From the NCBI GenBank assembly GCA_021648125.1, contig JAKITK010000012.1:1-64000 (forward strand): 64,000 bases of DNA, read 5' to 3'. This DNA is from Lysobacterales bacterium (lineage in GTDB: Bacteria > Pseudomonadota > Gammaproteobacteria > Xanthomonadales > SZUA-36). Below are positions 36,899 to 45,410 of this stretch, piece by piece; positions within the stretch are counted from its first letter, which is position 1, and each line of letters begins with the position of its first letter. A program made the translations under genes and the position numbers. A model generated the notes under the pieces. That model was given only the letters and a program-made list of their open reading frames with translations, searched no databases and was not told where the DNA came from.

Positions 36899-36905
36899 CT
36901 AAATA

Positions 36906-37355
36906 TCATCTTCCGATATTGGTATGTTTAACTGGCATGCCTGCAAAACTACACAATTCCAATAGATTGACCTGGTGTTTTGCAGTAAGTCGTAGCAACT
37001 TGTCCATTGCTTTGCTCTGGATTACATCCCCGCGCTCATATTTTGAGAAGGCGTTATCACCACCACCAAAAATACGAGCAGCGTCACTTTGGGATAAGCC
37101 AAGCTGGTTTCGGATTTCCTTGATTTTTGCACCGGTCAGCAAGTCATCTTCTACACGCTTAGAGTCAGCAATGCTAAGATGATTGCGCCGGATTTGTTCG
37201 GGAAATACAGGATCAGCACCGCAATTGTTGCAAAGATAACATTCTAGCCCATCTATATGCAGCGTCTTTTTGCCATGCTTGAAATCATCTGCAAAAGTGG
37301 ATTCGGTCAAGCGTCCCTCTTCGCATACAGGGCAAGTCAATGTTTGATTATTCAT
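36906..37355 (-). CDS. mqsA: MqsA-like antitoxin
   Basis: Zinc-binding HTH antitoxin of the MqsA/YgiT type: an N-terminal zinc finger (CPVCEEGRL and CYLCNNCG) and a C-terminal XRE helix-turn-helix (LTGAKIKEIRNQLGLSQSDA, then IFGGGDNAFSKYERG). At about 149 residues it is a little longer than E. coli MqsA (131). The ATG at 37355 has AAGG upstream and is chosen as start, but the frame is open further upstream through the MqsR remnant, so a fused product from 37472 is possible. The cognate MqsR toxin is gone, leaving an orphan antitoxin. Confidence 0.8.
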   Translation of the reverse strand: MNNQTLTCPVCEEGRLTESTFADDFKHGKKTLHIDGLECYLCNNCGADPVFPEQIRRNHLSIADSKRVEDDLLTGAKIKEIRNQLGLSQSDAARIFGGGDNAFSKYERGDVIQSKAMDKLLRLTAKHQVNLLELCSFAGMPVKHTNIGR

Positions 37356-37472
37356 AACACACCTTGTAACTCGACTCGACATAAAGGAAACTGCACCTTG
37401 TTTGGCAAGTGTTCTGATTCTATCCAGAGAATATTCCTGTTTGTTTCGCCTCTTCTCTGTGTTACTAACCAT
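37356..37472 (-). pseudogene. MqsR toxin N-terminal remnant fused to MqsA
   Basis: The 39 codons upstream of MqsA read EKRRNKQEYSLDRIRTLAKQ and GAVSFMSSRVTRC, matching the first 25 to 30 residues of MqsR (usual start KR..YSLxxIxxLVxxG). The remaining 60 or so residues that form the RNase core are deleted, and the deletion leaves the frame joined to MqsA. The upstream operators are retained. Confidence 0.6.
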
Positions 37473-37510
37473 TATGGTTACCCTTTGTGAGAAAATCAAC
37501 CTATCAGGCT
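37467..37510 (-). promoter_or_regulatory. MqsA-type operators of the mqsRA promoter
   Basis: AACCTATCAGGCT (37498-37510) fits the known MqsA site AACCT-N3-AGGTT with one mismatch. A second palindrome, AACCATTATGGTT (37467-37479), overlaps the ATG of the toxin remnant. Their survival suggests MqsA may still autoregulate. Confidence 0.6.
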
Positions 37511-37806
37511 AATTAATTGTGATATTCCTGCCGGAAGCTGGCTATATTAAAAAGCGAATGTGTAATTAAATGTTATTTCCTTCCCCGAATAACATGCTGT
37601 ATCACAAATACTAACAGAAATAATAAACCTATATATTTGCGCCCTATAATGTAATTACATGGCGGTAGTCCGGCATAGTCCGGGGACAGGTGCCTTTTAT
37701 CTTTCTAGTCGAGCGCCAATTATTTGCCGCACCTTTAACCAACCTGATTTTTTTTGTCTATATTTGCTTAATCAAATTTTCTCATCTAGCTATCTTTCAT
37801 TAAACT

Positions 37807-39102
37807 CTAAGCAGGGTTAAGCGACTGCAGATGAGTTTTTAAAGCCTCGGTGTCAGCCTGTTTCAGTTGGTCTCTGGCTTTCTTTAAGGCTCGCAATAAT
37901 TCTGATCCTCGCCAGCTATCTTGCGGCAATACAAGAGTTTCTTGCAACAACAATAACTCGGCACTTAACAGCGGGTCAGCCTGGTTTTTAGCAAACGCTT
38001 GCAGGCTACGACTTGTCGGTGAACAGCAGACAAGCCAGTGATTGAGCGCGGCATAGACCTGTACTGGCATGTTACTTTGGCAAGCCGTACTCAGCATACC
38101 GAAAGCAGTCTTTTCGCTGGCGACCAGCGAGTCAGCTGGCGTGTGGCGTAATCGCCGCCAGAATACTGCAGTGAGTATTGTTATTAAAATGCCTGCCAGC
38201 AGATACCATTTGTATAAGCTGGGCTGTCCTTCGGCTGCTCCATCGGCATTAAACTTGCCTGTAGCAACTGCTGCTGGCTGCACCTCCAGTTCAAGACCGG
38301 GGATTAGTTGCTGTTTTAATACTTCGCTGGCAGGATCCCACCACTGAAAACGAATCGCCGGTATTTTATAAGTACCGGGCTTTTCTGCCACCCAGATAAT
38401 GCTATCGCTGCGCTCACCACTGAGATCGCCGCGATTGGTTTTATCTTTTACTTCCGGCGCTTGAGGGTATGCCGCCAGACCCTCTACCCGGTAAACCGGT
38501 ATTGGTGGCAACAGCATGGCGGATATATCCCCGGCGCTGCGGTTGATGGTTAAGGTGAAGGCATCACCGGTTTTAGTCGTACTGGTTTCAGCTTGCCATT
38601 GATAATCGAGGTCAAAATCAGTGGTAGTAATCACTAAATCTCCAGCGGCTACACCCGGTGGGTTTTTTATATTGATCTGCAAGGCTTGTGTCTGGAATTC
38701 AAAGGCCTTTATTTCGCTATTAAAACCCGCTGCACTATTAAAACGAACGGTAATTGGTGGCACCAGCAGTTGTCCGGCTTGCTGTGGATACAGTGCCAGC
38801 GGATAGCGGATGATTTGCCAGCTGACACCGTCAATTTGTTCGGTCAACTTGATGGTGGTTGTGTCAGTTTGCATCAGGAAAGCACCGGCCACCTCCGGCA
38901 AATTAAAGTGAGCATCGGTAAAACCATAACCGGTGGTTTTTAAATCGAGATTCAGAGTGACTTGCTGGCCTATCCAGATAGTATTCTGCTGTTGGACACT
39001 GATATTGATATTGGTTTGTAGGCGATCTTCGGCAACCGCTGAGAAAACTGAAAAAATCAAACAGTACAACAACATCGACTTTAAGCCGAGCTTATTCATC
39101 AT
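37807..39102 (-). CDS. batD: BatD-family protein
   Basis: Last gene of the Bat operon: a periplasm-facing protein of 431 residues with a signal peptide, a large beta-rich N-terminal region and one TM helix (YKWYLLAGILITILTAVFW) near residue 315, followed by a cytoplasmic tail. BatA-D proteins with MoxR ATPase are linked to envelope stress tolerance and von Willebrand-type complex assembly; the exact role is unresolved. It overlaps the upstream TPR gene by 11 bases. Its C-terminal 87 codons are duplicated at 19510. Confidence 0.85.
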   Translation of the reverse strand: MMNKLGLKSMLLYCLIFSVFSAVAEDRLQTNINISVQQQNTIWIGQQVTLNLDLKTTGYGFTDAHFNLPEVAGAFLMQTDTTTIKLTEQIDGVSWQIIRYPLALYPQQAGQLLVPPITVRFNSAAGFNSEIKAFEFQTQALQINIKNPPGVAAGDLVITTTDFDLDYQWQAETSTTKTGDAFTLTINRSAGDISAMLLPPIPVYRVEGLAAYPQAPEVKDKTNRGDLSGERSDSIIWVAEKPGTYKIPAIRFQWWDPASEVLKQQLIPGLELEVQPAAVATGKFNADGAAEGQPSLYKWYLLAGILITILTAVFWRRLRHTPADSLVASEKTAFGMLSTACQSNMPVQVYAALNHWLVCCSPTSRSLQAFAKNQADPLLSAELLLLQETLVLPQDSWRGSELLRALKKARDQLKQADTEALKTHLQSLNPA

Positions 39103-39763
39103 TTTCTACCTCTGCTGTCTCAGCCTCTTCGCTTTGCTGGACTGCCAGTTGGTAGCTAAACCTGGCGGCAAGGAAATCAGCTGGCCGAGTTTCTACTTTG
39201 CGTAGCCACATTGCGCGCATGGCAGCTTCGCTGAGTTGTTGATCTGCAGCATCAATGACCTCTTCACCTGGCGACTTGTTTTTATCGTTATCCAAATCAA
39301 AAACATATTCATCCGCCTCTAGTTGACCATCGGTGCCACCATAGTCATCATCCGGTGTAGCCAGTGCCTGTTTTCTTAGCAAGGCAATTTGCAAATTTTG
39401 TTTGGCTTCCAGCCAATTTGGTCGCTGTGCCAGCGCGCTTTGATAGGCCGTAATTGCGCTGTCGTAATTGCCCAGCATAATCTGTGCGTTGCCGCGATTA
39501 TAGTGAGCTTGTGCAGTGGAGGACCTGCCGAAAACCGCGGCGGATCGCTCGTATTCGCCATCGAGGAACAAGGCTGTGCCAATGTTCATTGGCTGGGTGA
39601 ACTTATTCGCTGCCTGTTGGTATTTTCCCTGATCCATTAGGCGCTGTCCCTGCTGGTCCGGGGTGTACCAAATATCTTCCCATTCTAAGGCCATAGCCGA
39701 TGCTGACCCAGCCTGTAACACAAGTAGGAATAGCAGCTTAATGTAATTGTTTTTTATCTTCAT
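39092..39763 (-). CDS. batC: TPR protein of the Bat operon (BatC-like)
   Basis: Exported TPR protein of about 223 residues. The preferred ATG at 39763 starts a signal peptide (NNYIKLLFLLVLQAGSASAM); the longer frame from 39850 lies inside the batB coding region and is unlikely. TPR-like helices are visible (DQGKYQQAANKFTQPMNIGT and AHYNRGNAQIMLGNYDSAIT), with an acidic tail. It overlaps batB by 4 bases and batD by 11. It probably scaffolds the Bat membrane complex. Confidence 0.82.
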   Translation of the reverse strand: MKIKNNYIKLLFLLVLQAGSASAMALEWEDIWYTPDQQGQRLMDQGKYQQAANKFTQPMNIGTALFLDGEYERSAAVFGRSSTAQAHYNRGNAQIMLGNYDSAITAYQSALAQRPNWLEAKQNLQIALLRKQALATPDDDYGGTDGQLEADEYVFDLDNDKNKSPGEEVIDAADQQLSEAAMRAMWLRKVETRPADFLAARFSYQLAVQQSEEAETAEVENDE

Positions 39764-40737
39764 TCGCTTACCACTGCCCCGCCACGACGGAAGAAAGTCA
39801 GCAGAAAAAATGCGATGAACGGTAGTAGATAATACCCAGCATCTTTCCATTGTTGGCCATCTCCTGCAGGTGCATTACTGATGCTGTGCTCGATTTTTTT
39901 ACTCAGCTCAATCACATCACTCTTATCTGCAGTTACCACGGTGAGACTGCCACCAAGAGCTTTGGCTGCTGCTGACAATGCGCGCATATCCAAAGCTGGT
40001 GCAGGCGGGCTACCAGCGGGTGGTATCACATTGGCAGCCGCCGCCATTGCCAGAATATGAACATCGACACCACCGCGCTTGCGAATTGCTGTCAATTCAC
40101 TGAGCTGGGCTGCATCTACTGCATCGGTTATCAATACGATGGATCCTGGAACCACCGCTTTTTTCAAGCGTTGGTTAGCCATAGCAATGGCTGCTGATAC
40201 CTCATCCCCCGGCTGCGGCATAATTTCGGGTTCTAGTGCGGCGGCTGAAGAATTGATAATCCCGCTATCGGAAGTCAGCGGCATAACCAAGTGAGCACTA
40301 CCGGCATAGGCAATTAAGCCGGTACGCACATCGCTTTTAAGCGCCAATAAATCATGTATTTTCAAAGTACTGCGTTGCAGACGACTGGGCTGAATGTCCA
40401 TTGATAACATTTCCGGGCTTACCTTTAGCACAATAAACATCGCCGCCTGATCTTCACTGAAGGGGGAGTTTTGCAACTGCCAACTGGGCCCAGCAAGGGC
40501 GACAATACCGGCAAGCCAAGCCAGCCCCAGCATATAAACTGGTCGCCAACGACCTTGCTCAGTACTTTCCCGGATGAGCAGGTGTTTAAGCAGCTGCGGG
40601 GATATTACATTTTTCCAGACCCGTAATGAGTCGCTGCGTTTAAACACCGACCACATCAAAAACACCGCCAGCAACACTAACAGTAGCCACCACGGCCTGA
40701 TAAAATGAAACTGACTCAGTGAGGACAGCATATCCAT
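39760..40737 (-). CDS. batB: BatB-like VWA-domain membrane protein
   Basis: Membrane protein of 325 residues with two N-terminal TM helices, a von Willebrand factor A domain and a C-terminal TM helix (YYLLPFIAFFLLTFF). In the VWA domain the usual DxSxS metal-site motif is degenerate here (MFIVLKVSPEMLSMDIQPSR), whereas BatA keeps it. Its start touches the BatA stop at 40737. It is expected to pair with BatA in the membrane. Confidence 0.85.
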   Translation of the reverse strand: MDMLSSLSQFHFIRPWWLLLVLLAVFLMWSVFKRSDSLRVWKNVISPQLLKHLLIRESTEQGRWRPVYMLGLAWLAGIVALAGPSWQLQNSPFSEDQAAMFIVLKVSPEMLSMDIQPSRLQRSTLKIHDLLALKSDVRTGLIAYAGSAHLVMPLTSDSGIINSSAAALEPEIMPQPGDEVSAAIAMANQRLKKAVVPGSIVLITDAVDAAQLSELTAIRKRGGVDVHILAMAAAANVIPPAGSPPAPALDMRALSAAAKALGGSLTVVTADKSDVIELSKKIEHSISNAPAGDGQQWKDAGYYLLPFIAFFLLTFFRRGGAVVSE

Positions 40738-41747
40738 TAGCCTTCCTGCTCCTGAACTTTGCTCACATCGCTATCTATAAAGCGCAGGCGAATTTCCAGC
40801 CACAACATATACAGTAGTGTCAGCAGAATGAATAGCGCCAACGGCCAATGATATAAGTCGGTTAACGGCCGGTAACTCAGGGTCTCTACCTGCCGCGGGT
40901 TGATGGAGTCGAGGTGGCTATAAATGGATTCCAGTTCTGCGGTATCGCTGGCATGAAAATAACCGCCACCGGTGGCTGTAGCAATATTTTTCAGGGTTTT
41001 TTCATCCAACGCTGTTTCACCCAGTGCCGTAGGATCACCCATCGCTATGGTGTGCACCACCACCCCATTATCACGGGCAATTCCAGCCGCGCGTTCGGGC
41101 GGTATAAGGCTGCCGGTATCGTTACCATCTGTTAGTAGTATCAACACTCGTTCATCCACCTGGCTACGCTCAAACAAATTAATAGCCAAACCCATGGCAT
41201 CTCCCAGCATGGTTCTGGGGCCCAACATGCGAATTTGCGCTTCATTCAGCAACTCGCTGACCACATCAAGGTCAGCGGTAAACGGAACTTGAGTAAACGC
41301 GGCTGAACCAAACAAAATCAAACCAACCCGGTCACCCTCGCGGCGCGCTAAAAAATCATCTAATACCTGTTTAACCGCGGTCAAACGGTCAACTACATTT
41401 CCCTGTTTATCGGTAAAATCCTGAGTATCCATTGAGCCGGATAAATCTACTGCAACCAGCAGGTCGCGCATTGGCAATTCTTTAACCACGGGTTCGCCCA
41501 ACCACTGCGGGCGGGCGAGTGCTGTCAGCACTAACACCCAGGCAAGACTCAAAACCAGCCATTGAGATAGCGGTCGTTTGCTAATGGCAACACCGCTATT
41601 GACTTGCACCCCAAGCAACTGTGAAATGCGCTGCATAAAAGGCACCCGCACAGCCGCCTTGCGCTGGCGATGCGCTGGCAACATACGATGTATTAACCAC
41701 GGCAATGGCAGCAGGATAAAAATCCAGGAGGATGCAAACGACAACAT
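40737..41747 (-). CDS. batA: BatA-like VWA-domain membrane protein
   Basis: Protein of 336 residues with N-terminal TM helices, a VWA domain with intact MIDAS (LLVAVDLSGSMDTQDF, then LILLTDGNDTGS) and a C-terminal TM helix (WPLALFILLTLLYMLWLEI). This is the canonical BatA layout. It is cotranscribed with DUF4381 (3-base gap) and BatB. The metal-dependent VWA site suggests protein-protein binding at the cytoplasmic membrane. Confidence 0.9.
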   Translation of the reverse strand: MLSFASSWIFILLPLPWLIHRMLPAHRQRKAAVRVPFMQRISQLLGVQVNSGVAISKRPLSQWLVLSLAWVLVLTALARPQWLGEPVVKELPMRDLLVAVDLSGSMDTQDFTDKQGNVVDRLTAVKQVLDDFLARREGDRVGLILFGSAAFTQVPFTADLDVVSELLNEAQIRMLGPRTMLGDAMGLAINLFERSQVDERVLILLTDGNDTGSLIPPERAAGIARDNGVVVHTIAMGDPTALGETALDEKTLKNIATATGGGYFHASDTAELESIYSHLDSINPRQVETLSYRPLTDLYHWPLALFILLTLLYMLWLEIRLRFIDSDVSKVQEQEG

Positions 41748-41750
41748 AGC

Positions 41751-42296
41751 TTAGCCTTGGTTTCCTGGCAGTTGTTCAGGCCGATGGTTTTGAAGCCAAT
41801 AGCGGCTGGCGTTGATCAGGGCTTGCGCTGAGTGGGCATCAACAGTATTTAATGAACCCACGGAATAAGCGATTTTTTCTAGCGTGGCTGAGTTCTCAGA
41901 GTTAAAAGTCGGGTTTTGCAGGCTAGCGTTCAGAAAATCAAACCATTGCTCCCCCGTTAACGAAGCCACCTGTTCGCGGGGATAAACTGAGATTGCGGTA
42001 CGCTTTAGCAAACTGGGAATTTGACGCAAGCTGGCATCACGATTGGCTGCATTGGCGCTGCCTTTTTCCAGTTGTTGCAACTGTAACAATGCCTCTCGTC
42101 GATAACGATTTTTTATCCAATGGGTATATCCACGAAATACTAACCAAACACTCAGAGCGAGTAACAAAGCCAGTAGAAAATACCAACCCGTGGCCAATGG
42201 CCACCAACTAATCTCTGTCGGTATGACGATATCATTTAGGTTTTGCAGGCTGCCAGTATCTGTTGAGATAGCTGTTGAATTAGCTGTTGATGTCAT
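41751..42296 (-). CDS. DUF4381 membrane protein
   Basis: A 181-residue protein with one TM helix (WWPLATGWYFLLALLLALSVWLVF, about residues 31-54) and a cytoplasmic helical region. This is the DUF4381 protein that normally sits between DUF58 and BatA in MoxR/Bat operons. It overlaps the DUF58 gene by 4 bases. Function unknown. Confidence 0.82.
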   Translation of the reverse strand: MTSTANSTAISTDTGSLQNLNDIVIPTEISWWPLATGWYFLLALLLALSVWLVFRGYTHWIKNRYRREALLQLQQLEKGSANAANRDASLRQIPSLLKRTAISVYPREQVASLTGEQWFDFLNASLQNPTFNSENSATLEKIAYSVGSLNTVDAHSAQALINASRYWLQNHRPEQLPGNQG

Positions 42297-43276
42297 TGCG
42301 ACATCCCGCCAGACCGCTTGCCGGCAAGATGATGCCCCAGTAATTTGCGTATTTGTTCCGGCACCGGGGTAATAGTCTCCAGGGGCAGTAGTGGAATTGA
42401 AAATCGCCTTGAAACTGTCTGCATGTTTTCCAACTTTTGTTGAAATTCATTTTGAAAACCCGTGCGGAATTTTTTGTTTGAAGTATCGACCTCCAACTGA
42501 CCTGAACCATCGGCAAATCGCAGACGACCGGCGGCCGGCAGTTTTTGTTCCAATGGGTCGTAAATAAAGGCAGTTAAAACATCGTTATGTTCGGAAATAC
42601 GGGTAATCTGTCGGCGGGTTTCTGAACTAAGGCCGTCACCATCAGTTATCAACACTATTAGGCAGTCATGCCCTGCCATTTGACTAACTGTTTTTAGTGC
42701 CTCGCTCAGCTTTCCAGGGTTCGGGCTGGTGTTGGCATTAGCACTCAGCGCCTGATTCTTATTCACTAGCTGCTTGAGGATTTGCATTACCCGTTCACGG
42801 CTGCGGTGGGGTGGCACTACGGTGATTTCATCATCATTAAATATCACTGCCCCCACTCGGTCGCCAACACTGAGTACCCGCCAGGCAGAAAGTGCTGCAA
42901 CTTCTGCTGCAACCACCGATTTCATGCGCTTTTTGCTACCAAAAAACATCGCTAGGCGTTGGTCTACCAGCAGCCATACTGTACGGTCTTTTTCTTCGGT
43001 ATAGACCCGTACATAGGGTGTGCCGGTGCGCGCGGTGACTTTCCAGTCGATATTGCGAGTATCATCTCCAGGTAGATAATTCCGTAGCTCTTCGAAGTTT
43101 AAGCCGCGCCCGCGCAACTTTGAACTATGCCGCCCGCTGAGTACGCTATGTATGGGTTGCTTGGGTAAAAAACTGAAACCTGATGCTTTGTACTGCAACT
43201 TAACCAGCTCATCAAGCTGCACATAGACACCGGTGTCCAGCTTGTTGTTTTTATTTAATGATACTGGGCGAGCCAT
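42293..43276 (-). CDS. DUF58 protein
   Basis: DUF58 family protein of 327 residues containing the hallmark HSSKLRGRGLNFEELRNYLP and GDDTRNIDWKVTARTGTPYV segments, then a VWA-like C-terminal part (CLIVLITDGDGLSSE). It is the usual partner of the MoxR ATPase. It is followed by DUF4381 with a 4-base overlap and preceded by the HAD gene after 3 bases. Cytoplasmic; role inferred from family only. Confidence 0.9.
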   Translation of the reverse strand: MARPVSLNKNNKLDTGVYVQLDELVKLQYKASGFSFLPKQPIHSVLSGRHSSKLRGRGLNFEELRNYLPGDDTRNIDWKVTARTGTPYVRVYTEEKDRTVWLLVDQRLAMFFGSKKRMKSVVAAEVAALSAWRVLSVGDRVGAVIFNDDEITVVPPHRSRERVMQILKQLVNKNQALSANANTSPNPGKLSEALKTVSQMAGHDCLIVLITDGDGLSSETRRQITRISEHNDVLTAFIYDPLEQKLPAAGRLRFADGSGQLEVDTSNKKFRTGFQNEFQQKLENMQTVSRRFSIPLLPLETITPVPEQIRKLLGHHLAGKRSGGMSQ

Positions 43277-43279
43277 AGC

Positions 43280-44296
43280 TTACTTGGGGTAAATTACTCG
43301 CCAGTCTTGTGCCATATCTACCAACAGCCAGCCATTTTCTTCGGCTTCATCGAGGCCCCTCACAAGGCGTCCCTCTGATGATTCACGGTCATAGGCCCAT
43401 TCACGTTTAGCATCGGTATGATGGACAATTAAACCAAAGCGTTTGCCGCTGCCTGAAGTTGTCCATTTAAGCATTTCAAAATCGCCATCGGAGTTACCCC
43501 CGGCAAAAATGGGACGCTGGCCAATAAAGCGGTTAATAGCCACGGGCTTGGTTTCCTTATCGTCAATAAAATGTATTTTTGGCAAACGCATCAGCACCGG
43601 CTTGCCATTGCGTAGTTCATACTGTGTTTCCATGCTACTACCAACCACCTGATGGGGCGGAATGCCATAAACCGCTTGTGTCCACGGGCGCATGAATTCC
43701 ATCCCGCCACCGGAGACGATAAACACAGTGAACTCATTGGCTCGCAGATAATCCAGCAACTCCAACATTGGTTGATATACCATCTGAGGGTATCGCTTGC
43801 CCGTTGTTGGGTGGCGTGCGCTGGCTAACCAATCGTTGACGATTACTTCAAATTCATCAGTGCTCATACCAGAATGTGTCGCCATAGCCAGTTTAAGTAA
43901 GCCGTGTGTACCAGCTGCTTTAATAGCCGCCATATCATTTTCGAGCACCGCCTGGAAAGGTTGAGTAGTTTTCCATTCGGGATGCTCAGCCGCCATCGCT
44001 TTGACCCGGTCGATGATAAACAGTAGTTGGAAATATGATGGCTTTTCCGCCCACAGCGTGCCGTCATTATCAAAAGTGGCAATGCGCTTATTCACCGGCA
44101 CAAAATCGGGGCTGGTTTTGTCAGTCACCGTATTTACAAATTCGGTTATGCGTTGTTTTGTTGCACCCTCCGTCCATGATGCCAGTGGGTCAGTAGCGGC
44201 GGCTGTTACGGGTTTTTGAGTGGCACCGGCTGTTAGTAGAAATGCTAATAGTAATAGCCCGGTTGCTTTCAGGCATTTTGTGTTTTGTACTTTCAT
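43280..44296 (-). CDS. Exported HAD-family phosphatase
   Basis: Protein of 338 residues with a signal peptide (LKATGLLLLAFLLTAGATQK) and a HAD hydrolase domain. Motif I is FDNDGTLW, motif II is FIVSGGG, and the acidic motif near the end is GGNSDGDFEML, all consistent with a phosphoserine-phosphatase-like enzyme acting in the periplasm. It sits inside the MoxR/Bat operon between moxR and DUF58, 3 bases from DUF58, which is not the usual operon content. The substrate is unknown. Confidence 0.85.
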   Translation of the reverse strand: MKVQNTKCLKATGLLLLAFLLTAGATQKPVTAAATDPLASWTEGATKQRITEFVNTVTDKTSPDFVPVNKRIATFDNDGTLWAEKPSYFQLLFIIDRVKAMAAEHPEWKTTQPFQAVLENDMAAIKAAGTHGLLKLAMATHSGMSTDEFEVIVNDWLASARHPTTGKRYPQMVYQPMLELLDYLRANEFTVFIVSGGGMEFMRPWTQAVYGIPPHQVVGSSMETQYELRNGKPVLMRLPKIHFIDDKETKPVAINRFIGQRPIFAGGNSDGDFEMLKWTTSGSGKRFGLIVHHTDAKREWAYDRESSEGRLVRGLDEAEENGWLLVDMAQDWRVIYPK

Positions 44297-44309
44297 ATTA
44301 ATTCTCTTA

Positions 44310-45278
44310 TTAAGCTACAGCCACCAGCTGTAAAATCTTATCAATCACATCATTTGCGGATATGCCATCGGCATTGGCCTCATAGCTCAGGGCGATGCGA
44401 TGGCGTAATACAGCATGGATAACAGCGCGCACATCATCTGGTAATACTTGTTCACGGCCGTCCAACCAGGCATGTACTCGTGCGCATTTATCCAGGCCAA
44501 TAGCACCACGAGGACTGGCACCGATATTGATCCACGAGGCGAGTTTTTCATCATATTTTTGCGGGTCACGGGTGGCAAAAATCAGCTCGACAATATAGTT
44601 TTCTATGGTTTCGGAAACCTGAATTTTATTAATCTCAGCCCGCGCATCAAAAATAATCTGTTGTGAAACCGGCTCGGTTTTATCAGCTGCATCAGCGCTA
44701 CCTTCTTCACCGCGAACCAAGCGGATCACCGCCGCTTCAGCCTCTTTAGTGCCGTAGTCAATATAAACATGCAGTAAAAACCGATCCATCTGTGCTTCGG
44801 GCAAAGGGTAGGTGCCTTCTTGCTCGATGGGGTTCTGGGTTGCCATCACAATAAACAGTTCCGGCATTTTGTGAGTTGTGCCGGCTACCGTAACCTGGCG
44901 TTCTTCCATGGCTTCCAGCAAGGCAGCTTGTACTTTTGCCGGTGCCCGGTTGATTTCATCGGCGAGCACAATATTGGCAAAAATCGGCCCGGCCTCAAAA
45001 CGGAAAGTTGGCTGTCCGGATTCGGTATACAGCACCTCGCTACCGGTAATATCAGAAGGGAGTAAATCAGGGGTAAACTGAATGCGTGAAAAGTCAGCAT
45101 CCATATTGGTTGCCAGGCTTTTAACCGCACGGGTTTTAGCCAGGCCCGGCAGGCCTTCCATAAGAATATTGCCATTTGCCAATAGACCGATAATCAATTG
45201 TTCAATTACGGTTTCCTGACCGATAATTGACTGGCCCATGCGAGCCTGGAGCGTTCGGATGGAATCAAGAGTACTCAT
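44310..45278 (-). CDS. moxR: MoxR-family AAA+ ATPase
   Basis: MoxR-type AAA+ ATPase of 322 residues. The Walker A region is degenerate but recognisable (LMEGLPGLAKTRAVKSLA), Walker B is VLADEINRAPAKVQAALLEA, and sensor 1 is FIVMATQNPIEQEGTYPLPE. It is the first gene of the operon with HAD, DUF58, DUF4381 and BatA-D; MoxR proteins act as chaperones assembling VWA partners. The promoter lies in the roughly 130 bases upstream, which also hold the arylsulfatase terminator. Confidence 0.92.
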   Translation of the reverse strand: MSTLDSIRTLQARMGQSIIGQETVIEQLIIGLLANGNILMEGLPGLAKTRAVKSLATNMDADFSRIQFTPDLLPSDITGSEVLYTESGQPTFRFEAGPIFANIVLADEINRAPAKVQAALLEAMEERQVTVAGTTHKMPELFIVMATQNPIEQEGTYPLPEAQMDRFLLHVYIDYGTKEAEAAVIRLVRGEEGSADAADKTEPVSQQIIFDARAEINKIQVSETIENYIVELIFATRDPQKYDEKLASWINIGASPRGAIGLDKCARVHAWLDGREQVLPDDVRAVIHAVLRHRIALSYEANADGISANDVIDKILQLVAVA

Positions 45279-45355
45279 TGATGGTTTCCTTTTTACTAAG
45301 GAGTATGTAATTACTCAGCAACCTACATACCATACAGGCTACTTCGTTTAGAGTT

Positions 45356-45388
45356 AAAAAAACCGGGAATTGCGTTAACAATTCCCGG
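45356..45388 (-). terminator. Rho-independent terminator of the arylsulfatase gene
   Basis: Perfect 10-bp stem CCGGGAATTG / CAATTCCCGG with a 6-base loop, followed in the minus direction by a T-run (A's at 45356-45362). It lies about 20 bases after the arylsulfatase stop at 45411. Confidence 0.9.
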
Positions 45389-45410
45389 CTTATTCACCAT
45401 GAGCTAGCGT

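Noticed and set aside
37850-41300. Numerous plus-strand ORFs opposite the Bat operon
   Set aside because: They are shadow frames of the intact minus-strand genes.
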